Assembly: GCA_944470555.2 (NCBI GenBank)
Contig: OX104127.1
Span: forward strand, 158,075,276-158,139,275
Direction of reading: 5' to 3'
Origin: Heterobilharzia americana
Taxonomy: Eukaryota > Platyhelminthes > Trematoda > Strigeidida > Schistosomatidae
DNA length: 64,000 nucleotides
Shown here: positions 45,641 to 57,215 of the stretch, piece by piece
Layout of the letters: the number at the start of each line of letters is the position of its first letter
Numbering within the stretch: the stretch's first letter is position 1
Made by a program: the position numbers and the translations under genes
Notes under the pieces: model-generated
What the model was told of the DNA's origin: nothing
The model's database searches: none
The model's input: only the letters and a program-made list of their open reading frames with translations

Positions 45641-46488
45641 TACATATACATGTTAAGAGTAGAATAATAAAGCGTCATATAACAACAAAACGAAATCATA
45701 TTGTAACTTACAATAATTGTGGATGCATATTCTTGTTTATTTGCTTATCTATTGAAAAAGTTTTATTTTCAAGAGGCTTTCTTTAGGCACTTTCTATATG
45801 TTCCAGTTATTCTTCCTCTCCAAGAATATTTTACAATTTAGATAGATTGTTGAATAAGAAATCAATTGAGCATAAGATGATGATGAAGGTGATTTTTATC
45901 CTTGTTGAGTTCAATATCGAGAAATCCACTTTTCACCTCGTTCTATTCTGTCAAGAGTCTCCCAATGAATAGTGATAATGATGATAACGATGACAATGAT
46001 ATTTGAGAGTTGTTATGTGTATTTTTTTTCTTTTTTTCTTTTTAAGAAAGTTATTTTTTACAAGTGCCTAATGAGTATCACTAGGATTAAACTTCTTTGA
46101 AGTTGTTGAATGAGATGTAAATCGAAGGAGTAAAACAGAATAATCGACAAAAGTGTACTTGAAATATCGATAAAACAACGAGTCTCCTCTTCCTATTGAG
46201 TTATGAGCACTACTTGAACTGAATGAAGTCACTTGAATTGTTTCAAGTTATAAAATATTCTTGTCAATGTTGTTGTTATTATGATGAATGATATATTTTT
46301 TCTTGTCTCTCTCTCTCTATCTATCCGTTATACAACAAAGTATGTACATACACATATAAACATACACACGCGGAGAAAAGTATACTCCCCTTGTATGATT
46401 GGCGGATAAGTATATCCTTGTTGAGGGGTGTTGATTATATTGACATATAACTGAGGATAATGTTGAGAAACTCCTTCGTTGTTTCACT

Positions 46489-46902
46489 TCACCTATGTAC
46501 ACATTTATGTATGTATGTATGTGTGTGTGAGCGATGGGAAGAAATTAGAAACCTCTTTTTCTTTCCTACTCGTCTGAAGTTCTCTTCCATTTGGATCACT
46601 TCATTTGGAACAATTTTATCCTTCTTTATCTCATCAAGAGGTTGACTATGAAAAATTTTAAGTACTGAATCACACACAATGAAGTTAATGGAACCACTGG
46701 GGTAATCTAGGAATCTCTGAGTACCTTTTTGAAATTCAAGAGGTTCTCTTCTACTGGATAGTTCTCCACTTTGATAATAAGAGATAATATGATATACAAA
46801 ATGGTGAGATAAGTATGTTTCGAAGACTATATGTGAGTGCCACTTCTCTGACTCTTCTATTTCCCTTACTTTCTTTGGTGTTTTTTTTATTAGAACAATC
46901 AA
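46489..46902 (-). other. Unassigned open frame upstream of the homeobox gene
   Basis: A 137-codon minus-strand open frame in a non-repetitive, AT-rich stretch. It contains F-I-V-C-D, then P-L-D-E-I-K-K-D about ten residues later. This weakly recalls the tinman motif of NK2 proteins (F-S-V-x-D-I-L-x-P-L-E-E). The spacing is wrong, no ATG or splice context is decisive, and it may be chance. The surrounding 45640-47330 has no recognised repeat except T-rich and (TC)n tracts. Confidence 0.2.
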
Positions 46903-47329
46903 CTTTCACTCGCTGTTTCTCTTTCTCTCCTCTCTTTTCTTTTAAACCTATACTCCACCCTTGTTTGTCTGTTTGTTTGTTTTTTCAATGGTAAGTAAGC
47001 GTCTTCTACTCTCAAATCCAATGCGTTACCATATACTTTCGTATTGGTGATAATTATTATTGGCTAGTGTTTTTCTTCATAGCTAGTTAAGAAAGTTTCA
47101 TTTTCAACCCCCTACCATTCAACTAGACCAAATAATTGGTTAACATGTCAACACGCATGCAAAACTGATTGGTTTACAATCTCTGATTGTTTTTCTCAAT
47201 TTTTCACCAATCATATACAAATTTGGAGATGAAATTTATTTCCTTAAACTTTCCAATTAATCGATGAAACATTTTAATGGTTTGATGGCTTTTTTTATTT
47301 ACCAAAGAGCTAACAGAAGTTGGAATTAT

Positions 47330-47530
47330 GAGCATTAGATTCCGACCCAGTGGCTCAATGGTAATGCGCTGGCCGCGGAACCTGAAGGTCGCCGGTTAGA
47401 TCCCTGTCAGGATCGTGGGTGCGCGCTACTGAGGAGTCCCATACTAGTCGGATGAAACAGCTGTCCAGTGCTCCTAGGTCTCCTTTGTCCTCCAACTGAT
47501 GTCAGTCTACGATTAATAACAACTTTAATG
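47330..47530 (+). repeat. SINE family beta copy
   Basis: A plus-strand complete layout. The 'gagctaacagaagttg' upstream block comes first. It is followed by a tRNA-like head with A-box (TGGCTCAATGG) and a mutated B-box (GGTTAGATCC), the hammerhead, and a 3' tail ending 'aataacaac'. Confidence 0.75.
47423..47471 (+). ncRNA. Hammerhead ribozyme in beta SINE
   Basis: CTGAGGAG and GTC are intact. GAAA is preceded by T, giving a wobble closing pair in stem II. Stem I has one mismatch at its inner end. Weak activity is possible. Confidence 0.6.
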
Positions 47531-47679
47531 AAAGAACTCCTCATGATACTACTGGTTCTAATACATTTCAGTAGTCGTACAAATGGTGGTAAGATTACTG
47601 GTTACCTGTTAGAAGCCTATTAGGAGTTCTATTCGAGAATATTTGGTTAATTGCCATCACTGAACAAACCCAGGCAATG

Positions 47680-48165
47680 ACTTTAAATTATGATTTGACT
47701 AACTGAGATGACCGTAGTTTGTTAGACTAGTACTCGGTGATGATTGAAGGTGAGACGAAAATCTGGACCGCAGCCGTATTCGAACCAGCGACCACCGGGT
47801 TACCTGCCCGGTGCTCCACCAACTGAGCTACGTGGTTCGACTGCTGACTAGAATTTTATTTTACTTCAATCACCAAGGGTTTTTCCTATCACGTGAATTC
47901 GTGACGCGTTACTACAGCTTGATCGTATTCACACCGTCTGCTTAGTCAGGACTTCTCATCCCAATCCAAATCTAACTGAATCAGAGGGGGGGGAGCATCA
48001 TATTGATTATGATTTGACTATCTGAGATAGCTGGAGTTTGGTAGACTAGTATTTGTAGCTTAGTTGATTGAGCACTGGGCCGGTATCCCGGTGGTCGCTG
48101 GTTCGAACCCGACAGCGGTCCAGATTTTCATCTCACTTTCAATCATCACCCAGTATAAATGACTT
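47680..48165. repeat. SINE family delta, divergent inverted pair
   Basis: A minus unit (about 47680-48047, tRNA-like head at 47763-47835) directly abuts a plus unit (head at about 48050-48122, tail to about 48165). The body between matches 62940-63160. No hammerhead consensus was found in this family. Confidence 0.7.
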
Positions 48166-48597
48166 TAAAATTACTTATCTAGTTCGTCCAAACCTCCCAC
48201 GTTTTATTCGTTTTCAACTCCTTAAAACAGTGAAGGTTTTAGGTAGCTTCATAAACTAAAACTTGATCTCTGTGTACAAAACTAGTATATACAGTCAATG
48301 TTTTTGTCATGGTCATAACATTTCCCCACCCATTTGTTTATTTAACTTTTGTACCCCACCTCTGTCCCTATTATTTCGATAAAAATTACCTCCGCTTTCC
48401 GTTGTTATTTCACTTAATTGTCTTAATCTTTTTACAAAATATTAATTTCATCGTAACCAACTTGTCTAGTCTTATTACATAATGGTTAATTGACCCACTT
48501 ACCCCTTTCTCAGTTATCTACCTTCTATGAAGAATTCCATGTATTACTTGTCTACGTGTTATCTACGATAATTTCGTTGGTTGTGGCTAGTAGAGGA

Positions 48598-48642
48598 ATA
48601 CAGGACGAGCATTTCGTTCTATTTGGGATTCGTCAGCTGGAT
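48598..48642 (-). ncRNA. Hammerhead ribozyme, left arm of alpha pair
   Basis: Read on the minus strand, ATCCAG, CTGACGA, CGAAA, GTC and CTGTAT follow in order. Core residues are intact; stem II is weakened by substitutions and stem I has one mismatch. Confidence 0.55.
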
Positions 48643-48884
48643 GTACCTGCACCCCAGTCAGTGATGTTGTTTCCACTGAGACTCGAACCTCGTACGCATA
48701 GCTTTAAACGCCAAGGCATCATAAACTACGCCACGGAGGAACAATAAAAACTTTTTACTACCCGTTGTACAAGGAGTAGTTATCGTTCCTCCGATGCATA
48801 GTGGATAACGCCTTGGCATTTGAAGTGATGCGTACTAGGTTCGACTCTCATTGGCAACAATATCACTGAGTGGGGTGCAGGTAC

Positions 48885-48929
48885 ATCCAGCTGACGAATC
48901 CCAAATAGGAAGAAACGTGCATCCTGGAT
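48885..48929 (+). ncRNA. Hammerhead ribozyme, right arm of alpha pair
   Basis: ATCCAG, CTGACGA, a TCC...GGA stem II, GAAA, ATC and CTGGAT are present. Stem I is a perfect 6 bp. The closing stem II pair is an A/A mismatch. Confidence 0.55.
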
Positions 48930-49589
48930 TCTTCTGCTAGCCGCAACCAACCAAATCATCATAATTAACATTCAGGCAATATCAAGGCATCCGCATAGGA
49001 TCCCAATTGTCAATAGAGGTGGAACAATTCGATCCACACAACAAACAACGGAGAATAACAAGTATGTCAACGAATAGTAATAACCAATTTGTTATCATTC
49101 ATACTTCAAGTGTTATCATAATTACAAATGCTTACGTCACTATCCGTTTTAGTTTTATTGTCAACATCATTATATAGTTTTCCTCACGGGGTATCATTTT
49201 TCAAATATCATACATATACGGTTGTACAGCTTGAAAATAGATTCATTTTAAAGAGATACTTCGCTGAATATCTTGTTTCTGATGTTTAATTTATATCAAG
49301 TATATACTCGAAGGATATGATTATTATCAGTGAATTGATTCCATATCTTGAAGAAAGAGTGAACAGGCTGTCAAACGCAGCCGCTAGTGTGAATTCTTAC
49401 CGAAAGTATTTCAGTTCAACCCAGAGTTTCTACCAGTTATGGATTCTACATTCGATCAAGTATGTGGTGAATAAGAGAAAACGGCTGTTCAACAATGCTC
49501 CAACTGACTTCTTTACGTTATGTGTGTGTGTGTGTGTTTCTACATATATCATGTAAGCGGATAGATTTCAGCGGTCATAAAACTGTGTT

Positions 49590-49750
49590 ATATTCATCTT
49601 AGTGATTAGCAGCAGGAGCTAGGAAGCGCATTTCGTCTTATACGAAACTTGTCATTTGAATGCACCTGGACCCCAGTAAGATTCGGACTTAGTACCATCT
49701 CTTCAAACGCCGAAGAGTTAACCACTAGACCATTGCAGTATGACACATAT
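49590..49750 (-). repeat. SINE family alpha, degenerate copy
   Basis: A minus-strand head and mutated hammerhead. It is very similar to 55875-56040, including the unusual 'tacacgaaac'/'tatacgaaac' stem II sequence, so the two share a recent subfamily ancestor. Confidence 0.6.
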
Positions 49751-50229
49751 GTTAGGTGAAATGATATCCCAAAATCACACTTTCAATATCACATCTCCAT
49801 CTGCATTGTGGATTATATACTGTGTACAATTTAGTTGGTTTTTAAAGATGAAAAATTACGAAATTCCTTGAACAAATCGTCTTTTGATCATGGAAAGGAT
49901 ACAGTTACTAGGTAGATCGCAAACTACAACTGCATTCTAACTGATTTCATAGAATGTCGTAACTAGATGAAATAGGGTAATGGTTCGGTCTTCTCTGAAA
50001 TTTGATATTTTATTGTGGTAACATCTTAGCACTAACTTCATAAAGAAGTGAAGCATATTTTAATGTTTAGGTACTGTCTCTGTTGATATTGTATACTGTC
50101 CATTTGTTTGCTGAGGAGGAGATTTCTCCCAGAGATTGACTTCTCCGACCTTGAATTCTCTTCGATCATACTAAGAGAGAAGTTATGCAATTTGTTACCG
50201 TCACCTGCTGTTCATCGTTAGCAGTTTGT

Positions 50230-51340
50230 TTGTTCAATTCGTCTTTGGTTGATGATCTTCCTGATTGTAGTGGACTGGATCGTGCAACAAACTGTGAGGA
50301 TAGAGAAGAGAGGCATACACTGAACCAATGAAGAGACTCTAGAAGAAGATTCGGATTTCACCAACCATGATGATTTATGTCGAATGTCCAACATCGCACA
50401 AACTCAAAGATTTACAGGCAAAAACCAACAAGTTGACAGAACAGGCAGGACAGTGAAGACCACACTTCCTTCACGTGAACTTACAGAAGACACAGGTGAT
50501 GAAAATATCCAACCAACTACAAAAAGAACAACAAACAACAATCACCACCAACGGGAGAAATCTAAACGAAGTTGTCTCTTCCAAGTACCTACACAGCTAC
50601 CTACACACCTACCCAGACAGGCAGCATCGTTTCAAATACACACCTCACAGACACAGGTGAGGGTGTCAAAGCCAGACAGGATCGAAAAGACAGCAAGACA
50701 GTTATTCCTTCATTCATCTCAAATAATCAAAGTGGAGATCTACTCCACTCCACTCCACTCCACTCCATCTCACTCAGCACTAACCATGAACAACATCCGC
50801 ATTTTCAACAATAACTCAGTCAAGTAAGTCAGTGCTTCTAGGTGGTGCCTGTGAGACTTGGCTCGTTAAGAAAAGCATTTCCAACAAACTGCAAACATCA
50901 CACATCAACAGCTGATGCCTACACTCACTCCATTCTGAAGATTGGTCAGAATGCCAGAAAGAATAAGCAAGGGGAACTCACTGTGGCTGCCAAACAACCA
51001 ACCAACCAACCAACCAACGACCTATCGCTCAACAAATATGCTGACGAAGAAAGTGGAGATGGATTGGATCGGACACTGGATCTACACTGAGAAGACCATT
51101 CGGGGACATCACGCATCAGGTCAATCCCTCGAGTGAAAACTGCATCGGGAAACGTCGAGTTGGGTGTCCGAGGTGAGGATGATATGGAGGAGATCGTGTT
51201 GGTGTTAAACGAAAGCTTGCAGGTAGTCGTTTATCCACTTTAGAAAGAGTGGAGAGAAAGAGATTGAAATAGCGACATGCTAATGAAGTCGTATGTTTCA
51301 CTAGGGAACCAAGGGTAAAATAAACAGTAATAATAATGAT
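50230..51340 (+). mobile_element. RTE-like LINE family A, 3' half
   Basis: A plus-strand copy from the RT region before the catalytic block to the 3' end with an AATAATAATGAT tail near 51328-51340. It contains a (CCAAC/ACC) repeat stretch at about 50998-51017 and (CCACT)n near 50745-50765. The frame is broken. From about 50313 on it is duplicated in inverted orientation at 58613-60043, including sequence beyond its 3' end. Confidence 0.85.
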
Positions 51341-51688
51341 AAGGATGAATGGGTGTTTTCTTCCCAAGTAGATTGCAGATTGCGTCTATATCCATATGTC
51401 GTTGGAACACCATACTTCTAGAAATTCCCTCGCAACTCTTGAACCTCTCCTCTGAACGACCTCTACATTCCCTCAGTTGAATTCGTTATTGTCTTAGTTA
51501 GTGTATGCACATTGAAACCAAGATGGTTTCACGTCATGTCACTGAAGTGATAGTTGGTGTTCACGAATTCTTTGAACAGATGTCAATTGTCATTTATGTG
51601 TCAAAGTAAATATTGTAATGAAAGTTTAATTTGTAATAGTCATCTTCTTCTACAACTTCTGATACTTGTCAAATCGATGGTGTTGGTC
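50313..51688 (+). repeat. Inverted duplication, copy 1
   Basis: About 1.38 kb matching 58613-60043 in reverse orientation. It comprises the LINE 3' part and about 350 bases of downstream flank (51340-51688). The match ends at 'ggtgttggtc' (51679-51688). Confidence 0.85.
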
Positions 51689-51924
51689 CTGGTGTATCGT
51701 TAATTTATAGAAGTGGAAAGAGATGAACTCATTAACTATAAATGTTCAATTCTCACAGTTTTCATATAGACCTCTCTTATAGTCATCCATTTTCTAATTT
51801 TTCATTGACAATGCTAGGAATATCTTTTATAAATTGATAAGCGTGTTTGTGTTGCTGAGACTGTAGCTGGAATGCGGTAGTGAAAGAAACTCACCTCATT
51901 CCAACTGTCGGTCATTCATTCATC

Positions 51925-52200
51925 GGCTCAACTCCTTTTTCCCTGGTGGATAATGCTCTGGTGTTTGAAATGATGAGTACGAGGTTCGAGTCTCAGTGGG
52001 AATAATATCCAGTTGATAAGTCCCAAGTAGAACGAAGCGTGCCTCCTGGATCCCACAGTTAACCAAACACCAGATGAATACGACATCATGAATAGATGGT
52101 AGTAACGAGGCCCTGGAATAGGAGCCCATTTGCCGACAGACGCTGATCGGTTCGGTGGAGTATAACAAGGAGAGGTTACAAGTATCAACAAGTAATTGTG
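51925..52200 (+). repeat. SINE family alpha copy
   Basis: A plus-strand head with A/B-box-like blocks (GGTTCGAGTCTC near 51982), a mutated hammerhead (TTGATAAG; CGAAG in place of CGAAA) and the full tail. Inactive. Confidence 0.65.
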
Positions 52201-53250
52201 TGTCTAAGCTAGTCATGGTTTGACAGATTCGAACTACCGACTTCTGGGTAACATTGAATCAATAGACAAAAAACTTTTCCTCAGAAACGCAGATTAGAGA
52301 TTTTGATTAACCTATTGATAAGCTTTACTGAAGTCTAAGCTGACAACCATAAAGCTTGTCTATTTGCCATTGTTATTCAGTACTGACCTGATAGAAGTAA
52401 TACTGAACAGATTTCTTTTCGTCTCTATCTATCTCTTTCAGTGTATGGCCTTCTGATGCAAAAGATGAGAAGAAGGAGGGAGGGGAAGACTTCCTCCTTT
52501 ACTGAAAAGTAGAGATTTAAATTAATCCGCAAACTTCTGTATAGAAAACACTGAACTCTTCGTAAACAAAAGATAAATCTCAGTGATAAAATAAGGGTTG
52601 TACAGCGTTTTTTTCCTCATAGAAATATCCTCTTTAAAGTTTAGTTTATCTGGATCATAGCTTCAATATACGCTTGTTTATTAATGAATCGATTAATAAT
52701 CGGTGAACAGATGAAAATTGAGATCGTTTTGTATGCATAGAGATCCTCCGATTTCACTTGATTTTAAACAAAACAAAAAAAAAAGAGAGAGAATAGGAAA
52801 TACTCTTAGATAAGAAATTAAGTGAATAAAGACGACGGGAACAAATGGCTAAATCGCATCAGCTTAGAAGAAAAGAAGGAGAAAGAGGGAGAGAGGGAGA
52901 GAGAGGATAACTAATCGAATCTCCCGCTTTTTTTCGCCTGATCTTAATTCATCTTACCTATTTCGCTAATTCCCAAGACAATTAAAGTAATAATTAAGTC
53001 AGGATTCAATCAGAATGGCTTTCATAAAGTGAACAAGATATCTCTCTCTCTATACATATATGTTACTGTTGAAAAGTTTGGTGAAACAGGCTTTTCAACT
53101 TCAAATTTTTCTTTCTGTTCTCTAGCTTATTCAATTTTAAGTAAAGTAAGACGATAAGGAAGAGGAGAGATGATTAGACTAATTTTCCTTTAAAAAATGA
53201 ATTTAGTTGATAATTCCAAATTGGAGTCAATAGTCCCAATAATTAACTTG
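52200..53250. other. No gene; simple-sequence tracts
   Basis: AT-rich sequence with purine-rich (GA)n tracts near 52865-52908 and (TC)n near 53040-53052. No domain recognised. Confidence 0.5.
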
Positions 53251-53425
53251 GTTGTGGCTAGCAGAGGAATTCAAGATGCTCATTTCATCCCATTTACGGC
53301 TCGTCAGCTAGATATACCAGCACTGCCATAAGTGATGTTTGTCCCAGTTAGACTGGAACCTTGCACTCATCAGTCCAAACGCCAAAGCATTACCCAATAA
53401 AGTACTCAGGCATGATAGTCACCTG
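53250..53425 (-). repeat. SINE family alpha, degenerate copy
   Basis: A minus-strand head and hammerhead remnant with first core CTGACGAG near 53300. GAAA has become TGAAA with other changes. It abuts the LINE that begins at 53440. Confidence 0.55.
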
Positions 53426-53439
53426 TTGCACAATTGGTA

Positions 53440-54305
53440 TTATTATTTGTCCCTTGGGTTCCTAGTGGAACATACGACTTCACTAGCACGTCTCCAGTGC
53501 ACTCTGTTCTCTGCTGTCTTTTAAACCTGGCTCTATGATAGCCCAGAAGGTTTCATTTCTTCCTCGTATGATCTCCTCCATGTCACCCTTGGACGCTCAA
53601 CTCACCGTTTCCCATCTGGGCTCTAATCGAGTGCCTGGACTGTCGCGTGATGTCTCCAAATGGTCTTCTCAGTCAGTATATGTCTGATCCATCTCCAATT
53701 CCTTCTGCATATAGGTTGGGTGATAGGTTCTTGGTTTGTTGGTTCGTTGCCAGCTACGGGGAGTTGCTTGTTGCTTATTCTTTCTGGCCTTCTGAGCTAC
53801 AGTAACGAGCCAGCGTAAGCAGCAGTTGTTGATGAATGTCTGTAGTTTGTTGGAAGTGTTTTTCGTGACGTACCAAGTTTCTGAACCATCACATAGAAGC
53901 ACTGACTTGACTGAATTAGTGTTGAAAATCCGGATGTTGTTAACGCTTTGTGTTGAGTGCAGTAGATCTCCACACTGGTTTCCGGTTAATGAACGCCTGT
54001 ATTGCTTTTCCGATCCTGGCTGCTTTGACATGCTCATGTGTGCCTGTACCGCCTGTAGTTGAAACAGTGCTGCCTGCCTAGATAGGTCAAAGAGACAATT
54101 TTGTTTAGATTTCTCTCGTTGATGGTGATTGGAGCTGTTGCTGTTGTTGCTGGTTGGGTATCTTCATCACCTTTGTCTTCTCTACGTTCACTTGAAGTAC
54201 CCTTTTCTCTGCCCCGCCTCCTCTGTCAACTTGTTGTTGTGTGACAATAGACACTAGTCATCGGCGAAATCCAAATCTTCGAGGATCTTTTTCTCTATCC
54301 AAAAA
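53440..54305 (-). mobile_element. RTE-like LINE family A, 3' half
   Basis: Minus strand from the catalytic region (about 54260) to the 3' TTATTATT tail at about 53441. The open frame 54037-53669 shows the S-V-N-N-I-R-I-F-N block and the C-terminal region. 5'-truncated and frame-broken. Confidence 0.8.
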
Positions 54306-54329
54306 TTCGTATTAGTTATTACTATTTAT

Positions 54330-54685
54330 TGACATACTTGTTATTCTCCATTGTTTTATCGGATCGAATTTTTCGACCTCTGTTGACACATGGGCTCCTA
54401 TGCGGATGCCTCAATGTTACCTGAATATTTATTATGGTGATTTATTTGCTTGTGGCTGGCAGTCTCAACAACAACAACAACAACAAGAACACTCATGGGG
54501 GTGTAGATATATCCAGATGACGAAATGCGTATCCTGGATTCTTCTGGTAGCCACAAACAAGTCACTTACCATAATAAATATTCACGCAATATCGAGGGAT
54601 CCTCATAGGAACCCATTTGCCCACAGAGGTCGAACAATCCAATCCAGTGTAACAGCGGAGAATTACAAGTATATCAACAATGGTT
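54330..54685. repeat. SINE family alpha, divergent inverted pair centred on (CAA)n
   Basis: A minus-oriented tail (about 54340-54467) is separated by a (CAA)n run (about 54467-54486) from a plus-oriented copy. The plus copy has a deleted hammerhead (ATGACGAAA, with stem II missing) and a complete tail to about 54680. Confidence 0.65.
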
Positions 54686-54794
54686 GGTAGATAGTTGGAT
54701 GCAGACAAAACAGAAGATGAAATCAGAGTGAATCATACTAATTTTTAGCAAAGATTAGATGTAAGGGCTGTATTGTTGTGTTTCTTTTTAGATT

Positions 54795-54905
54795 GGAATT
54801 CATCATGGACTGACATCAGTTGAGGAACACTGGAGACATGACAGAACTGGATAACTGTTTTCTCCTAGTATGGGACTCCTCAGCAGTGCGCACCTGTTAT
54901 CCTGC
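54795..54905 (-). repeat. SINE family beta copy with hammerhead remnant
   Basis: Minus strand: core CTGAGGAG is intact, GAAA follows with the preceding C replaced, and the triplet is ATC. Stem I is partly paired. A separate tRNA-like sequence with a good B-box (GGTTCGAATACC) lies at about 55110-55165. Confidence 0.55.
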
Positions 54906-55254
54906 CACAGATCTTTAAAACAGCAATAAAACTTACAGCTATTATCCTTTTTTATGCTTAGTAGTCAGTACAACGGTGTCCTACACGAGTTCAGCTCGAT
55001 TTGAATTGAGACGAGAAGATCGTAGCTAGGAGGCTAGTATGGCCATGATGAGTGAACACTTATGCATCACACGGGAGCCTGTGAGAGGCCTTGCCAGTAG
55101 TAGCTTTTTCTCAGGTGGTAGAATGCTGGCTTGGAGTCTGTGGACCGCAGGTTCGAATACCAAATATTAGTAATACCACGATTCTCTCGAACAGTCCCAT
55201 CAATAATAAAATTATCTCATAAACAAATTATGGTTATGTGACTTATACTTAACT

Positions 55255-55345
55255 TCATTTCTGCGTGGGAACAACACCTATTGGGAAGCAAGTACATCCA
55301 GCTGACGAATCCCGAATTGGAAGAAACATGCGTCGTCATTCTCCA
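55255..55345 (+). repeat. SINE family alpha, hammerhead part
   Basis: Plus strand with CTGACGAA, a stem II hairpin, GAAA and GTC near 55340. The closing strand of stem I is lost, so cleavage is unlikely. Confidence 0.55.
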
Positions 55346-55859
55346 TCATTAGTATGTATATCTGACCTCTGATTGTGTAAGGGGTGATGATAAATAATTA
55401 TGACCAAGTTCAGTAACCTATCAAACTATCTAAAAACACCAATCCAAATCTTGGGACGTTAGAAGTGGTATAGCTTTTGCTGCTTCTTAGTAGAGGGATT
55501 GAAAAGTTGAAATCTTAGCATGTACTTGACTTATAAGGCGTTCTAATCAGTGATTCAACATAGTTTAACGGTGCTGTAGTTCATCTTCGTTATTGGCAGA
55601 AGCGTAATATGCTGTTTTGATACACAATTAACAAAGTATATCAATAGATCGTTGAAATACTCTGTCATGAGATGAGAGCTTACATTTTTTGATGCCTAAC
55701 TTTTATTTGTAGGTTTGATCAACTTTTTCCACATGTTCATCAGTAGCACAAGTTTGATTCGTTGAAGGATACCAGTCCCTTTAAGTTTCCAGGCATATCA
55801 TGGAGTACACTAACTAGATAGAGATCTAAACATTTGTAAGTGGATATATTTCAACGGCC

Positions 55860-56175
55860 ATAAAACTGTGTTATATTCATCTTAGTGACTAGTAGCAGAA
55901 TCTAGAAGGCGCATTTCGTCCTACACGAAACTCATCAGTTGAATGTACCTGGACCCCAGTAAGATTCGGACTTAGTACCCATCTCTTCAAACACCAAATT
56001 GTTAACCACTAGGCCATTGCAACATGATACCCACCTCTTGTGCAATGGATATTAGATGTTATTTGATACCTGCGATTTCCAGTTGTAATACAGGGCCGAA
56101 TTAATTAGCGTTCGAAGCAATGAATACGAGGGTCCAGTCTCACTGGAAACAACATCACTCACAATGGGGTGCATA
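55860..56175. repeat. SINE family alpha, divergent inverted pair
   Basis: A minus copy (about 55870-56045) nearly identical to 49590-49750 is followed by a plus-oriented head (about 56105-56170). The hammerhead is mutated. Confidence 0.6.
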
Positions 56176-56544
56176 TTACTAGTAATCGAGTAACCTTAAG
56201 AATCCTAGTTATTTACTATTACAAAGTTGATAGGTAAGTTCTATATTAACACTTCTTTTTCTCATACAAGATCGAGCCTTTCTGAGTATTTAGCCCAATA
56301 AGAATAAGGTATTATAGATTTATCACTAGTCCTGCCTGAGACAAGACGAAGAGAAAACACAGGCTGCTTAGAACATGCATCCGGCTGCCCTCACAAATCT
56401 AAGTGACTATAGACAACAGTGTCAATAGATACAGTCAACGGTAGACCACCAATAACCTAAATGACATGTCTGACACAGTGTAAGATAATGATTTTTCAGC
56501 AGCCTAAGAAAGAATAACGGCGGAGTTGCGGGGGAATGAAGAAA

Positions 56545-56665
56545 AACCTGAGAGTACTGGACATTTATTTCGTCCAAGTATACAAGTCGTCAGCATTGTA
56601 CACCCAAAACCCAGTGGTCAAAATCTCCCATTTCTGACATTTTAGCAGAACAGTGCGATCTCCAA
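56545..56665 (-). repeat. SINE family beta, degenerate copy
   Basis: A minus-strand hammerhead remnant near 56560-56605 with CTGACGAC and CGAAA recognisable. The head is mostly lost. Confidence 0.45.
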
Positions 56666-56869
56666 TGATGAATAAAAATATATTTTGAAGTTCAGTGGGA
56701 TTTAGAAGGTTGAAGAGTCATTTAAGTGAATCAGTTCACAGAAGTCTCATTCACATCTGCGACAGAAACTTAAATTTCAACACTGACAAAAGGTTAGATT
56801 AAGACCGATTGAGAAAGACCACTAATCAAATTTTTACTTAGGAAACAACTGATTTGATATTATTGATGA

Positions 56870-57215
56870 ATAGTGACTATGAATGGGGTGGAGGGTGAGC
56901 GTTTCTTATTATTTGGGACTCGTTAGTTGGGTGATATTGTGCCTCACTAGGACTCGAACTTAGAATCACTCACTTCAAACTTCAGAGTGTTATTTATTCC
57001 TTGTATAATGGGAATAGTATAGTCTTCGACTCCAGATCGACTTTCAGATGGGATGAAACCTGTGTCCTGGATTCAACCGCTGGTCATTATTCATGATCAA
57101 TATCATGTTTGAAAACTAACTGCAATATCCATGGATCCACATAGGGGCCCATTTGTTAATAGTTGCCAATCAACTCAGTCTAATCATTGGTGGTAGTGCA
57201 CAGGCTATAACATCA
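56870..57215. repeat. SINE family alpha, divergent inverted pair
   Basis: A minus part (about 56875-57000: hammerhead remnant and head) precedes a plus part. The plus part starts in the hammerhead (near 57045) and runs through the alpha tail to about 57215. Core residues are mutated in both. Confidence 0.55.

Larger units (their letters stand above)
48565..49090. repeat. SINE family alpha, large divergent inverted pair
   Basis: The minus copy lies at about 48570-48746. The plus copy lies at about 48755-49090. The two tRNA-like heads face each other across about 40 bases and both hammerheads lie outward. Arms of roughly 170 bases can pair. The plus copy also keeps the full alpha tail with the 'ggagaataacaagtatgtcaa' region. 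Confidence 0.75.
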
